This document shows, piece after piece, positions 1 through 5,726 of a stretch of DNA of 6,319 nt. Every line of letters begins with the position of its first letter. Within the stretch, counting starts at the first letter, position 1. Position numbers and translations under genes: made by a program. The stretch is taken from NCBI GenBank assembly GCA_023426005.1, contig JAFABO010000237.1, forward strand, positions 1 through 6,319. Reading direction: 5' to 3'. The stretch is from Bacillota bacterium. GTDB lineage: Bacteria; Bacillota; Clostridia; Acetivibrionales; DSM-1351. The notes beneath the pieces were generated by a model that was not told where the DNA came from, did no database searches, and was given only the letters and a program-made list of their open reading frames with translations.

Positions 1-658
1 GTTCGCCAACCCCAAGAATATATTTGATTGCTTCTGTTGCCTGTATGGTTCCGATTATTCCTCCCATTACCCCGAGAACACCGGCCTCCTTGCAGGTCGG
101 CACGGCATTTGCAGGCGGAGGATTCTGAAATACACATCTGTAGCAGGGTCCCTGCCCGGGAACATATGTCATGGTCTGACCTTGAAATCTTATGATCCCC
201 GCATGTGAAAAGGGTTTTTGAGTGAGTACACACGCATCGTTTATTAAAAATTTGGCAGGAAAATTGTCGGTTCCGTCAATAATAAAATCATAGTCCCTGT
301 CATTAATGATGTCTTTAATGTTGGAAGAGCTTACCCACTCCTTATAGACAGCCACTTCCACATCGGGATTCATTTCGTTTATGGTTTCCTTACCCGAAAT
401 TACTTTCGGCTTTCCCACATCCTTTGTCAGATGTATTATCTGTCTTTGAAGATTGGAAAGTTCAACGGCATCGAAGTCCACAAGTCCGATGGTGCCCACA
501 CCTGCCGCGGCCAGAAACATTGCTGCCGGTGCGCCAAGGCCTCCGGTGCCTATAATGAGCACCTTTGACTGAAGCAGCTTCTTCTGCCCCTTAACTCCTA
601 CTTCTTTAAGAATAATATGTCTTGAATACCTTTCAAGCTGGTCATTGGAAAAATTCAT
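1..658 (-). CDS. ThiF/MoeB/HesA-family E1-like adenylyltransferase (3' end beyond window)
   Basis: This is the adenylating enzyme that activates the C-terminal glycine of a ubiquitin-like sulfur carrier with ATP, almost certainly the ThiS-like protein encoded just upstream. I translated 219 codons from ATG at 658; the C-terminus lies outside the window. Visible features are the N-terminal RYSRHIIL motif (10-17, with R13), the Rossmann nucleotide loop GTGGLG (37-42), DFD (61-63), SNLQRQ (68-73, R72 being the expected ATP-contacting Arg), K85, and DGTDN (128-132) with the expected Mg-binding Asp128. The first zinc CxxC is C172/C175, and C189 sits in TCKEAGVLG, the usual site of the conserved catalytic-loop Cys. 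MoeB/ThiF enzymes of this short type are about 240-270 residues, so roughly 30-50 residues and the second CxxC should be missing to the left. The start overlaps the thiS stop as ATGA and has a strong Shine-Dalgarno 10 nt upstream. Whether it serves thiamine, molybdopterin or cysteine/homocysteine synthesis cannot be read from the protein; the context favours sulfur assimilation. Confidence 0.93.
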   Translation of the reverse strand, partial: MNFSNDQLERYSRHIILKEVGVKGQKKLLQSKVLIIGTGGLGAPAAMFLAAAGVGTIGLVDFDAVELSNLQRQIIHLTKDVGKPKVISGKETINEMNPDVEVAVYKEWVSSSNIKDIINDRDYDFIIDGTDNFPAKFLINDACVLTQKPFSHAGIIRFQGQTMTYVPGQGPCYRCVFQNPPPANAVPTCKEAGVLGVMGGIIGTIQATEAIKYILGVGE

Positions 659-870
659 AATTCTGAGGCTCCTCCCCCCATGAAATAAAGGAATTCAACA
701 ACATCTCCGTCCCTTACCGGCAGTGTTCCAAAATCATCTCTGCTTACAAATTCACCGTTGATCTGCACCGTCACATAGTCCTGCATTTCCACATTTTGAA
801 AAGCAAGCAGCTCTTTTACCGTCAATTCCTTTTCAAGCACCACTTCTTTTCCGTTTGCTTTAATCTTCAT
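655..870 (-). CDS. thiS: ThiS-like sulfur carrier protein with C-terminal ASEL extension
   Basis: This 71-residue ubiquitin-fold (beta-grasp) sulfur carrier resembles ThiS: it starts MKIKANGKEV, has the LTVKELL segment (16-22), a VQINGEFV strand (35-42), and RDGDVVEFL (53-61) leading to a glycine-rich end. ThiS, MoaD and CysO normally end in a free Gly-Gly that is adenylated and thiocarboxylated. Here the glycines are residues 65-67 and four residues, ASEL, follow before the TGA. Related carriers HcyS (Wolinella) and QbsE (Pseudomonas) carry short C-terminal tails that a JAMM/JAB metalloprotease removes, so this one probably needs trimming too (inference). The start is clear: GAGGGGG lies 6 nt before the ATG. 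The gene begins 23 nt after cysN and its stop overlaps the ThiF-like start, so the carrier and its E1 are translationally coupled. Placement after cysN points to a role in cysteine or homocysteine synthesis rather than thiamine. Confidence 0.92.
   Translation of the reverse strand: MKIKANGKEVVLEKELTVKELLAFQNVEMQDYVTVQINGEFVSRDDFGTLPVRDGDVVEFLYFMGGGASEL
669..679 (-). promoter_or_regulatory. Shine-Dalgarno of the ThiF-like gene inside the thiS glycine codons
   Basis: The minus strand reads GGGGGGAGGAG, which encodes the Gly65-Gly67 end of the ThiS-like protein and also ends 10 nt before the ATG of the ThiF-like gene. Together with the ATGA stop/start overlap this supports the ATG at 658 and suggests coupled translation. 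The ASEL tail occupies the spacer between this site and the start codon. Confidence 0.7.
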
Positions 871-876
871 AAAGTA

Positions 877-883
877 CCCCCTC
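877..883 (-). promoter_or_regulatory. Shine-Dalgarno of thiS-like gene
   Basis: The minus strand reads GAGGGGG, 6 nt before the ATG at 870, in the 23-nt gap after the cysN stop. It fixes the thiS-like start. Confidence 0.7.
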
Positions 884-893
884 GATAATTTTT

Positions 894-2702
894 TTATATA
901 TAATAGTCCAATATGATTTCCTGTTGTTTTAACAAATCACATATGGAATCCACAGTGCTTTCAAGTGACCGGCCGGTGCTTATGCTGCTGTCGGGCCTGA
1001 AGCTGTTAAAGGGCGATTGGCCCACGTTTACTATAATTATTTCATTAGGCTGGTTCAATAATTTTAGTTTTTCCGCTTCATAATCATCCAGGTCGAATAC
1101 CGAGGTAATAAAAATCTGTCCGGCATCTGTGAATATTCTTGCCAGTTCGCCTATCTGCCTGATCTGGCTGTCCCTTGCCTGAAAATCCGGGGAACTTTCT
1201 GCCGCAAGTCCGTTCAGCAGGCTGGATACTCCCAGATAGTAAGCCTTATAATTCCTTTTGAAAAGTCTGTCCTCCAGATGTTTACCAATATCCCGGATCG
1301 CTTTTTCGTTTTCTTCACTTCCCGAGGTTATAACAATAAACTTGGACTTGTGTCCGTAGACCTCTTCCCTGCCGGTAGCCGGTATAAGTCCCTTTTCCCA
1401 GAGATATTCCCTGTCTCTGATATGCTCCATAAGACTGTTGTCACCGTCGGGTACGCCCTCAAGGATTATTCCGCCCCCTGAAATTTCACAATTATCTACA
1501 ATAACAAATCTCCCGGTCAGCTCTATGTCCGAGATTGCATCAAAAGCAATGGGTTTGGCTGTTTCCAGGATACATTCGGCAACATCGTGTCTTTCGACCT
1601 GATCCTTGAAGGTGTCGATATTAAGTTCGGCGGCGTCAATTATATTTAAGATTTCAACCAGCTTTACGGCTATTCTCATTGTGCCTATCTTCAATTTGTA
1701 ATTCCTGTTTTTTATCAAAGGCACATGCCCTACCCAGAATATATTGACTCTGAAGCGTGAGCTGAGAACAGGCTGTGTTTCACCGGCCCTGACCATCAGC
1801 TCCCCCGGCTTTATGTATATCTGCGTTTTCAGTGTAAAGCCTGCGGCCTGGTCGGCATATACAGTATGGGCAGAAGCGGTATTAAAGCCTTCAACACTGT
1901 TTATGACACTTCTCTTTTTGGACGGCAAAAATACAACCTCGTCACCGGTTTTTACAGTTCCGCTGAGCACAGTACCTGCAACGATTCTCCTGTCGTCATT
2001 CTCCTCGGTAAACTTGTAAATATCCTGTACCGGCATACGTAAGGGAAGCTGCCGGTTCTCCTTTTTGTTTGCAAAGCCGTCAAGCTGCTCCAGAACGGTG
2101 GGCCCCTCATACCACAGGGTATTATCTGACTTTCCTGCGACATTGTCTCCGTTAAAGGCACTTATGGGTATAAAGTTAAGGGGCTTGATGTTTATTTTAT
2201 CAAGAAACTCGGTAAACTCCGTCTTTATTGAATTGAATATGTCATTGTCAAAGTCCACCAGATCCATCTTATTTACAAGCACAACAACCTGCTTTATACC
2301 AAGCATTGAAACAATATGCCCATGACGTTTTGAATTCTCCCTTATACCTTCCTTTGCATCAATGACCAGGAGTGCAGCTTCAGCTCTTGATGCACCGGTT
2401 ACCATGTTTTTGAGGAATTCAATGTGCCCGGGCGCATCGATAATGATGTAATCCCTCTTTCCGGTTTTAAAGAAGCACCGTGCGGTGTCAATGGTGATGC
2501 CCTGCGCCTGTTCATCCTTGAGAGCATCCAGCAGGAAGGCATATTCAAAGGGTCTTGAGTTCTTTCTGCAATACTCCTTGACCGATTCCAGCTTTCCCTC
2601 GGGCAGGGACCCGGTATCGGCAAGTAGTCTTCCTATTACGGTACTCTTACCGTGATCCACATGTCCTACGATTACTATGTTCATCTGTTCCCTGTTGTCC
2701 AT
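894..2702 (-). CDS. cysN: ATP sulfurylase GTPase subunit CysN with a degenerate APS-kinase-like C-terminal domain
   Basis: CysN is the regulatory GTPase of ATP sulfurylase: it couples GTP hydrolysis to formation of APS by its partner CysD. The 602-residue product has an elongation-factor-type G domain with GHVDHGKS (13-20), the GITID switch (68-72), DAPGH (89-93), NKMD (144-147) and SAF (181-183). Two beta-barrel domains follow, up to about residue 416 (ELTGRFVIVD at 394-403). E. coli CysN is about 475 residues; the extra part (about 430-602) aligns by eye with the APS kinase (CysC) half of NodQ/CysNC fusions, including the linker before the kinase (WEKGLI, GREEVYGHK). The kinase motifs are lost: the P-loop region is TSGSEENEKA (459-468), LDGDNVRHGL is replaced by LGVSSLLNGL (490-499), and the lid with its substrate motifs is deleted. 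It should therefore not make PAPS. The ATG follows directly on the cysD stop, with GGAGG 10 nt upstream inside cysD, which is typical of a tightly coupled CysDN pair. Confidence 0.96.
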   Translation of the reverse strand: MDNREQMNIVIVGHVDHGKSTVIGRLLADTGSLPEGKLESVKEYCRKNSRPFEYAFLLDALKDEQAQGITIDTARCFFKTGKRDYIIIDAPGHIEFLKNMVTGASRAEAALLVIDAKEGIRENSKRHGHIVSMLGIKQVVVLVNKMDLVDFDNDIFNSIKTEFTEFLDKINIKPLNFIPISAFNGDNVAGKSDNTLWYEGPTVLEQLDGFANKKENRQLPLRMPVQDIYKFTEENDDRRIVAGTVLSGTVKTGDEVVFLPSKKRSVINSVEGFNTASAHTVYADQAAGFTLKTQIYIKPGELMVRAGETQPVLSSRFRVNIFWVGHVPLIKNRNYKLKIGTMRIAVKLVEILNIIDAAELNIDTFKDQVERHDVAECILETAKPIAFDAISDIELTGRFVIVDNCEISGGGIILEGVPDGDNSLMEHIRDREYLWEKGLIPATGREEVYGHKSKFIVITSGSEENEKAIRDIGKHLEDRLFKRNYKAYYLGVSSLLNGLAAESSPDFQARDSQIRQIGELARIFTDAGQIFITSVFDLDDYEAEKLKLLNQPNEIIIVNVGQSPFNSFRPDSSISTGRSLESTVDSICDLLKQQEIILDYYI

Positions 2703-3584
2703 TTACATGTAACCTCCTCTGCGAAGCGTCTCAAGTCCTCCCCCGTCGTCCTTGTCCTGGGCGCGGCCTGATCTTTCGGCTATATTTGCAAACTTGCCGC
2801 TTTTTAATTCCTCTATGATTTCACCCACATTCTTTGATGTGGATTCAACCGGTGTTGTACATGGATAGCAGCCCAGAGATCTGTATCGTTTTCCGTCCCC
2901 CTGGTCAAAATAAAGGGAGGTTATGGGTATATTTTCACGTTCAATGTATTCCCATATGTTCAATTCTGTCCAATCCAGCAGCGGATGAATTCTTATATGT
3001 GTTCCGGGAGCAAAGTCGGTTTTGAACTGATTCCAGAATTCAGGCGGCTGGTCTCCCACATCCCAGTCATTTTCCTTGTCCCTCGGAGAAAAATACCTTT
3101 CCTTGGACCGGCTGCCCTCTTCATCGGCTCTCACTCCCACAATGACACCGGTATACTTTTCCCTGTTATTGTCAGGCACATATTTACCCGTCTTGTGATC
3201 CATTATGTATCTGTTCCATTCACCCGACAGGGTATTTTTCAAGGCTTCGGATTTAAGTGACTGACAGCAGGCTATCCGGTCCACCTTTCCATCGGGGAAG
3301 GTTTTTTTTTGTGCCAGAGCTTCGGAATTTTCGCCGTAAACCATGGTCAGCTTCCACTTTAAGGCCAGGTCATCCCTGTATTGAATCATTTCAGGAATTT
3401 TATAATGGGTATCAATGTGCACCAGCGGTATGGGCACATGTCCGAAAAACGCCTTCCTTGCCAGCCACAAAAGTACCGTACTGTCCTTGCCTATAGACCA
3501 CAGCATACAGATATTTTTAAATTCCCTGTAGGCCTCCCTGAGTATGTGAACACTCTGTGCTTCCAACTTATCCAGATGCTTCAT
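2703..3584 (-). CDS. cysD: ATP sulfurylase catalytic subunit CysD
   Basis: CysD catalyses adenylyl transfer from ATP to sulfate, giving APS and pyrophosphate, in a cytoplasmic heterodimer with CysN. The 293-residue protein is close to the family length (about 300). It shows the CysD form of the PP-loop, SIGKDS (30-35), followed by LARKAF (41-46), the HIDTHYKIPEM segment (56-66), GVRADEEGSRSKER (150-163), the HPLLDWTE segment (200-207), RSLGCYPCT (235-243) and the C-terminal SGRAQDKD (272-279), ending in RRGGYM, like the Gly-Tyr-aromatic end of other CysD proteins. The PAPS reductase CysH has a related fold but lacks these CysD motifs. The start has GGAGG 7 nt upstream. Its stop abuts the cysN ATG with no gap, and the GGAGG that serves cysN lies in its last codons. 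The coding strand contains a run of nine A at K93-K94 (3302-3310), a possible slippage site. Confidence 0.97.
   Translation of the reverse strand: MKHLDKLEAQSVHILREAYREFKNICMLWSIGKDSTVLLWLARKAFFGHVPIPLVHIDTHYKIPEMIQYRDDLALKWKLTMVYGENSEALAQKKTFPDGKVDRIACCQSLKSEALKNTLSGEWNRYIMDHKTGKYVPDNNREKYTGVIVGVRADEEGSRSKERYFSPRDKENDWDVGDQPPEFWNQFKTDFAPGTHIRIHPLLDWTELNIWEYIERENIPITSLYFDQGDGKRYRSLGCYPCTTPVESTSKNVGEIIEELKSGKFANIAERSGRAQDKDDGGGLETLRRGGYM
2713..2720 (-). promoter_or_regulatory. Shine-Dalgarno of cysN inside the end of cysD
   Basis: The minus strand reads AGAGGAGG, which encodes the Arg-Gly-Gly near the CysD C-terminus and ends 10 nt before the cysN ATG. It supports the cysN start at 2702 and translational coupling of the two ATP sulfurylase subunits. 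Confidence 0.7.
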
Positions 3585-3591
3585 AGCTTAA

Positions 3592-3596
3592 CCTCC
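3592..3596 (-). promoter_or_regulatory. Shine-Dalgarno of cysD
   Basis: GGAGG on the minus strand, 7 nt before the ATG at 3584. It fixes the cysD start. Confidence 0.7.
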
Positions 3597-3629
3597 GCAA
3601 TTTTATATATTGACCTAATACATGTTTAA

Positions 3630-3657
3630 AGCCTCACGGACCAGGGTCCTCCAGGCT
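3630..3657 (-). other. Imperfect RNA hairpin between cysH and cysD
   Basis: On the minus strand an outer stem AGCCT/AGGCT and an inner stem GGAC/GTCC (tetraloop CCTG, one further possible pair) are separated by a 3x3 internal loop. The hairpin begins just after the cysH stop and is followed only by TTTAAA. The T-run is too short for a strong intrinsic terminator. It could be a weak attenuator or a processing or stability hairpin that sets the cysH to cysDN ratio, or it could be chance. Confidence 0.4.
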
Positions 3658-3658
3658 G

Positions 3659-4375
3659 TCAGGCCTGAGCGCGGCCGCCTGAATGCAGGCCGCATTCCTT
3701 CTTGTCCGGCTCCTCCCACCACCACCGGCCGCTGCGCACATCCTGACCCTGTTGTACCGCTCTTGTGCAGGGCTGGCACCCTATGCTGCGGAAACCTGTG
3801 TTGTAAAGATGGCTGAAAGGAATATTATTTCCTTTTATGTATGCCCAAACCTCCTCTTCACTCCAGTGTACTATGGGATTGATCTTGTATATGGAATTAC
3901 CCTCATCCCATTCAAATATTTCCATATCCCGGCGGGTGGGAGACTGTTCTCTTCTCAAACCGCAGATCCAGCCGTCAACAGTGCTCAGAACTCTTTTAAG
4001 AGGTTTTACCTTTCTTATTTCACAGCATTTTTTTCTCAGTTCCACACTTTCATAGAAGAAATTGGGTCCCAGCCTGGATACCAATTCCTCAATATCCTTG
4101 CTTTCAGGAGCATAAACTTCGTAATTGAACTTGTACCTGAGCATGGTCTGCTCCATGAGATCAAAGGTCTTTTGAAAATGTCTTCCGGTATCGATTACAA
4201 AAATCCTAGCCCCGGGGTCGGCCTGCAAAAGCATATGCGTCAGCACCTGATCTTCTATGGAAAGACTTGATGCCAATGCTATTTTTGAAACACCAAGGTT
4301 TTCTACTGCGTAGCTGATGGCCTCTTCAGGCCTGGCATATCTGCCGTTCAGTGCTTTAATATTCAATTGTTCCAT
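3659..4375 (-). CDS. cysH: Iron-sulfur APS reductase (CysH family)
   Basis: This enzyme reduces adenylylsulfate to sulfite and AMP using thioredoxin or a similar thiol donor. The 238-residue protein belongs to the PP-loop CysH family: SSLSIEDQ (37-43 region) is the modified phosphate loop, followed by IDTGRHF (61-67), GLRREQSPTR (139-148), and the C-terminal ECGLH (227-231) with the catalytic Cys228. Cys117-Cys118 and Cys200-x-x-Cys203 form the CC...CxxC set that binds a [4Fe-4S] cluster. That set marks APS-specific reductases; PAPS reductases of the E. coli type lack it. The preferred substrate is therefore APS, in keeping with a neighbouring CysN whose APS kinase domain is degenerate. The ATG has AAGGAG 8 nt upstream. 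It follows the ROK gene by 27 nt and precedes cysD by 74 nt. After the catalytic motif only a seven-residue tail remains, so the protein looks complete. Confidence 0.96.
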   Translation of the reverse strand: MEQLNIKALNGRYARPEEAISYAVENLGVSKIALASSLSIEDQVLTHMLLQADPGARIFVIDTGRHFQKTFDLMEQTMLRYKFNYEVYAPESKDIEELVSRLGPNFFYESVELRKKCCEIRKVKPLKRVLSTVDGWICGLRREQSPTRRDMEIFEWDEGNSIYKINPIVHWSEEEVWAYIKGNNIPFSHLYNTGFRSIGCQPCTRAVQQGQDVRSGRWWWEEPDKKECGLHSGGRAQA

Positions 4376-4383
4376 TTATATAA

Positions 4384-4389
4384 CTCCTT
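4384..4389 (-). promoter_or_regulatory. Shine-Dalgarno of cysH
   Basis: AAGGAG on the minus strand, 8 nt before the ATG at 4375, within the 27-nt gap after the ROK gene. It is a strong ribosome site and suggests that cysH is read from the same transcript as the ROK gene. Confidence 0.7.
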
Positions 4390-4402
4390 CCGCTTAACTG
4401 AT

Positions 4403-5614
4403 TTATATTAACTCTTTATTTTCCAGCAGGTTTTCCAGTACCAGGGCGGCAGCTCCCACAGAGATTGCATTTTCGTTGAAATAGCCCCCATTGCTGAAAA
4501 ACAGCTTTCCCGCCCCATGAGTCCTTATTTTATCCAATGCGGTTTCGGTGCATTTTTCATAGAAAAGCCCGGAATGTTTTATCAGGGGACCGCTTAAAAT
4601 AACTATACCGGGATTGAGCAGTTTAATCAGATTTGCCAGTCCAACCCCCATTATTTCAGCCCCTTCAACAATAATCTTCCGGGCTGAACCGTCGTTAACT
4701 TCAGCTGCTTTGCAGATATCTACATATGAATATTTATCCTGCGGCTTTTCAGCCGTACTTTTTTTCAATTCCCTGAATCTTTCGGCAATGGAATAAATGG
4801 AGGAATACGTTTCAATACATCCTCTATTGCCGCAGGAACATTTTTCGCCGTTAAGATCAATTATCATATGTGCAAATGCATCCTCGGAGTCATTTATATT
4901 TCTGACAAAAACTCCCGAGGATATCAAGCCCGTCCTGATGCCCACCCCGCAATTGATATATATGACGTTTTTTATGCCCTTGCCTATTCCAAAGCAGGTC
5001 TCGGCCAGCACTGCAGCGTTGGCGCCATTGTCAATCACCACCGGAATCTCAAGCCGCTTTTCAAAAATGGATTTGAGGTGGATATTCTCCCAGCCAGGGG
5101 CTTCAAAATTTTCAGGATTTAATACAACGCCGCTGTTTCTGTCCAAAGGGCCTACAGTGCCGATACCCATTCCTATAATACTGCCGTTTTGCCTGCTGAT
5201 TTTTTCCTGAACCTCCCTGATCCAACTCAAAATAATACTTAGCGTCAACTTGGGCGTGGACTCGCAGTTCATTTCAAATCTATACCTTTTTATGGGCTGC
5301 ATCTTCAGGTTGGTCAATACAACCTGTGTATAGGTTCTCGATATGTCAATGCCGATAAGATAGTACCTCCTGGAGTCTATGTCATACAGGACTGGTTTCC
5401 TGCCTCCGGTGGATTCTCCGGTTTCCGAACCGGCAATTAGCTTTAACTCCTCCAGAGGCTGCATCATTCTGCTTAGACTTGTCAGCTTTAACCCCGAAAG
5501 TTCGGACAGGGCATTTTTTGTTAAAGCCTGGTCGTGCAAGATCAGACTTAGGATTTTTTTGGATTCCAAATTTAATCCGCTGAAAATATTGCTTCCGCTC
5601 ATAATTATGTCCAT
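4403..5614 (-). CDS. ROK-family transcriptional regulator with degenerate sugar-kinase site
   Basis: The 403-residue protein has the layout of NagC/XylR-type ROK regulators: an N-terminal winged helix-turn-helix (about 18-80; helices around TKNALSEL and SLSRMMQPLEELKLI, wing at TGGRKPVLYDID), then a ROK sugar-kinase fold. The ROK zinc motif is intact: His249 with C259, C261 and C266 in CSCGNRGCIE. The kinase site is not: the usual Asn-Asp-Ala-Asn is DNGANAA (195-201), putting Gly197 where the catalytic Asp should be. The usual Glu-x-Gly-His before the zinc His is AFAH (246-249), losing the sugar-binding Glu. The phosphate loop is NCGVGIRTG (221-229) rather than GTGIGxG. It is most likely a ligand-sensing DNA-binding protein and not a kinase. 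It lies inside the sulfate operon, 112 nt after cysA and 27 nt before cysH, so it may control this operon; the ligand is unknown. The start is uncertain: ATG at 5614 has only GGGTG one base away, and ATG at 5602 (Met5) lacks a well-spaced site. An in-frame stop lies four codons upstream. Confidence 0.9.
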   Translation of the reverse strand: MDIIMSGSNIFSGLNLESKKILSLILHDQALTKNALSELSGLKLTSLSRMMQPLEELKLIAGSETGESTGGRKPVLYDIDSRRYYLIGIDISRTYTQVVLTNLKMQPIKRYRFEMNCESTPKLTLSIILSWIREVQEKISRQNGSIIGMGIGTVGPLDRNSGVVLNPENFEAPGWENIHLKSIFEKRLEIPVVIDNGANAAVLAETCFGIGKGIKNVIYINCGVGIRTGLISSGVFVRNINDSEDAFAHMIIDLNGEKCSCGNRGCIETYSSIYSIAERFRELKKSTAEKPQDKYSYVDICKAAEVNDGSARKIIVEGAEIMGVGLANLIKLLNPGIVILSGPLIKHSGLFYEKCTETALDKIRTHGAGKLFFSNGGYFNENAISVGAAALVLENLLENKELI

Positions 5615-5658
5615 GCACCCACTTTACACAAAATTATCATGAAAGAAATTGCATGGAC
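5609..5658. repeat. 9-bp perfect inverted repeat over the ROK gene start
   Basis: GTCCATGCA at 5609-5617 and TGCATGGAC at 5650-5658 are exact reverse complements, 32 nt apart and 41 bp centre to centre, about four helical turns. The lower arm contains the first ROK ATG. Between the arms lies a GATAAT that resembles a -10 box but has no matching -35. The pair could be an operator for the ROK protein itself or, in the transcript, a stem that hides the start codon. The function is inferred. Confidence 0.45.
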
Positions 5659-5726
5659 CCGGTATAACAATTACCTGCTTCATCCAACTTCTTACCAATT
5701 TAGTCAAAAGTACACAAAAAAATATT
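5615..5726. other. Intergenic region between cysA and the ROK gene
   Basis: This AT-rich spacer is the longest gap in the cluster and the most likely place for an internal control region. It holds one arm of the 9-bp inverted repeat and all of its spacer, and two copies of TACACAAAA on the plus strand (5625-5633 and 5711-5719). I see no GC-rich stem followed by T-run that would end the cysA transcript. TTGACT (minus strand, 5702-5707) has no acceptable -10 partner at 16-18 nt. Whether ROK-cysH onward has its own promoter is therefore open. Confidence 0.5.

Noticed and set aside
1952..2161. Minus-strand 69-codon frame inside cysN
   Set aside because: It overlaps conserved CysN coding sequence in another frame, with no motif; a shadow of the real gene.
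3661..3680. GC-rich stretch with GCGGCCGC and AGGCCT
   Set aside because: These palindromes fall in the CysH tail and stop region and have no sign of being more than GC-rich codons; not evidence of a cloning junction on their own.
3681..3697. Inverted repeat GAATGC/GCATTC with GGCCT loop
   Set aside because: It encodes the conserved catalytic Glu-Cys-Gly-Leu-His of CysH, lies inside the gene, and has no T-run; better explained by coding constraint.
3683..4270. Open frame of 195 codons on the plus strand
   Set aside because: It lies wholly opposite cysH, has no ribosome site or recognisable motifs, and its composition follows from the antisense of a conserved gene. Other plus-strand frames opposite cysN, cysD, ROK and cysA are rejected for the same reason.
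5702..5707. TTGACT as a -35 box for the ROK gene
   Set aside because: At 16-18 nt downstream there is no sequence resembling TATAAT, so a promoter cannot be supported.
5714..5726. T-rich run after the cysA stop as a terminator
   Set aside because: No GC-rich stem-loop precedes the T-run, since cysA coding sequence ends directly before it.
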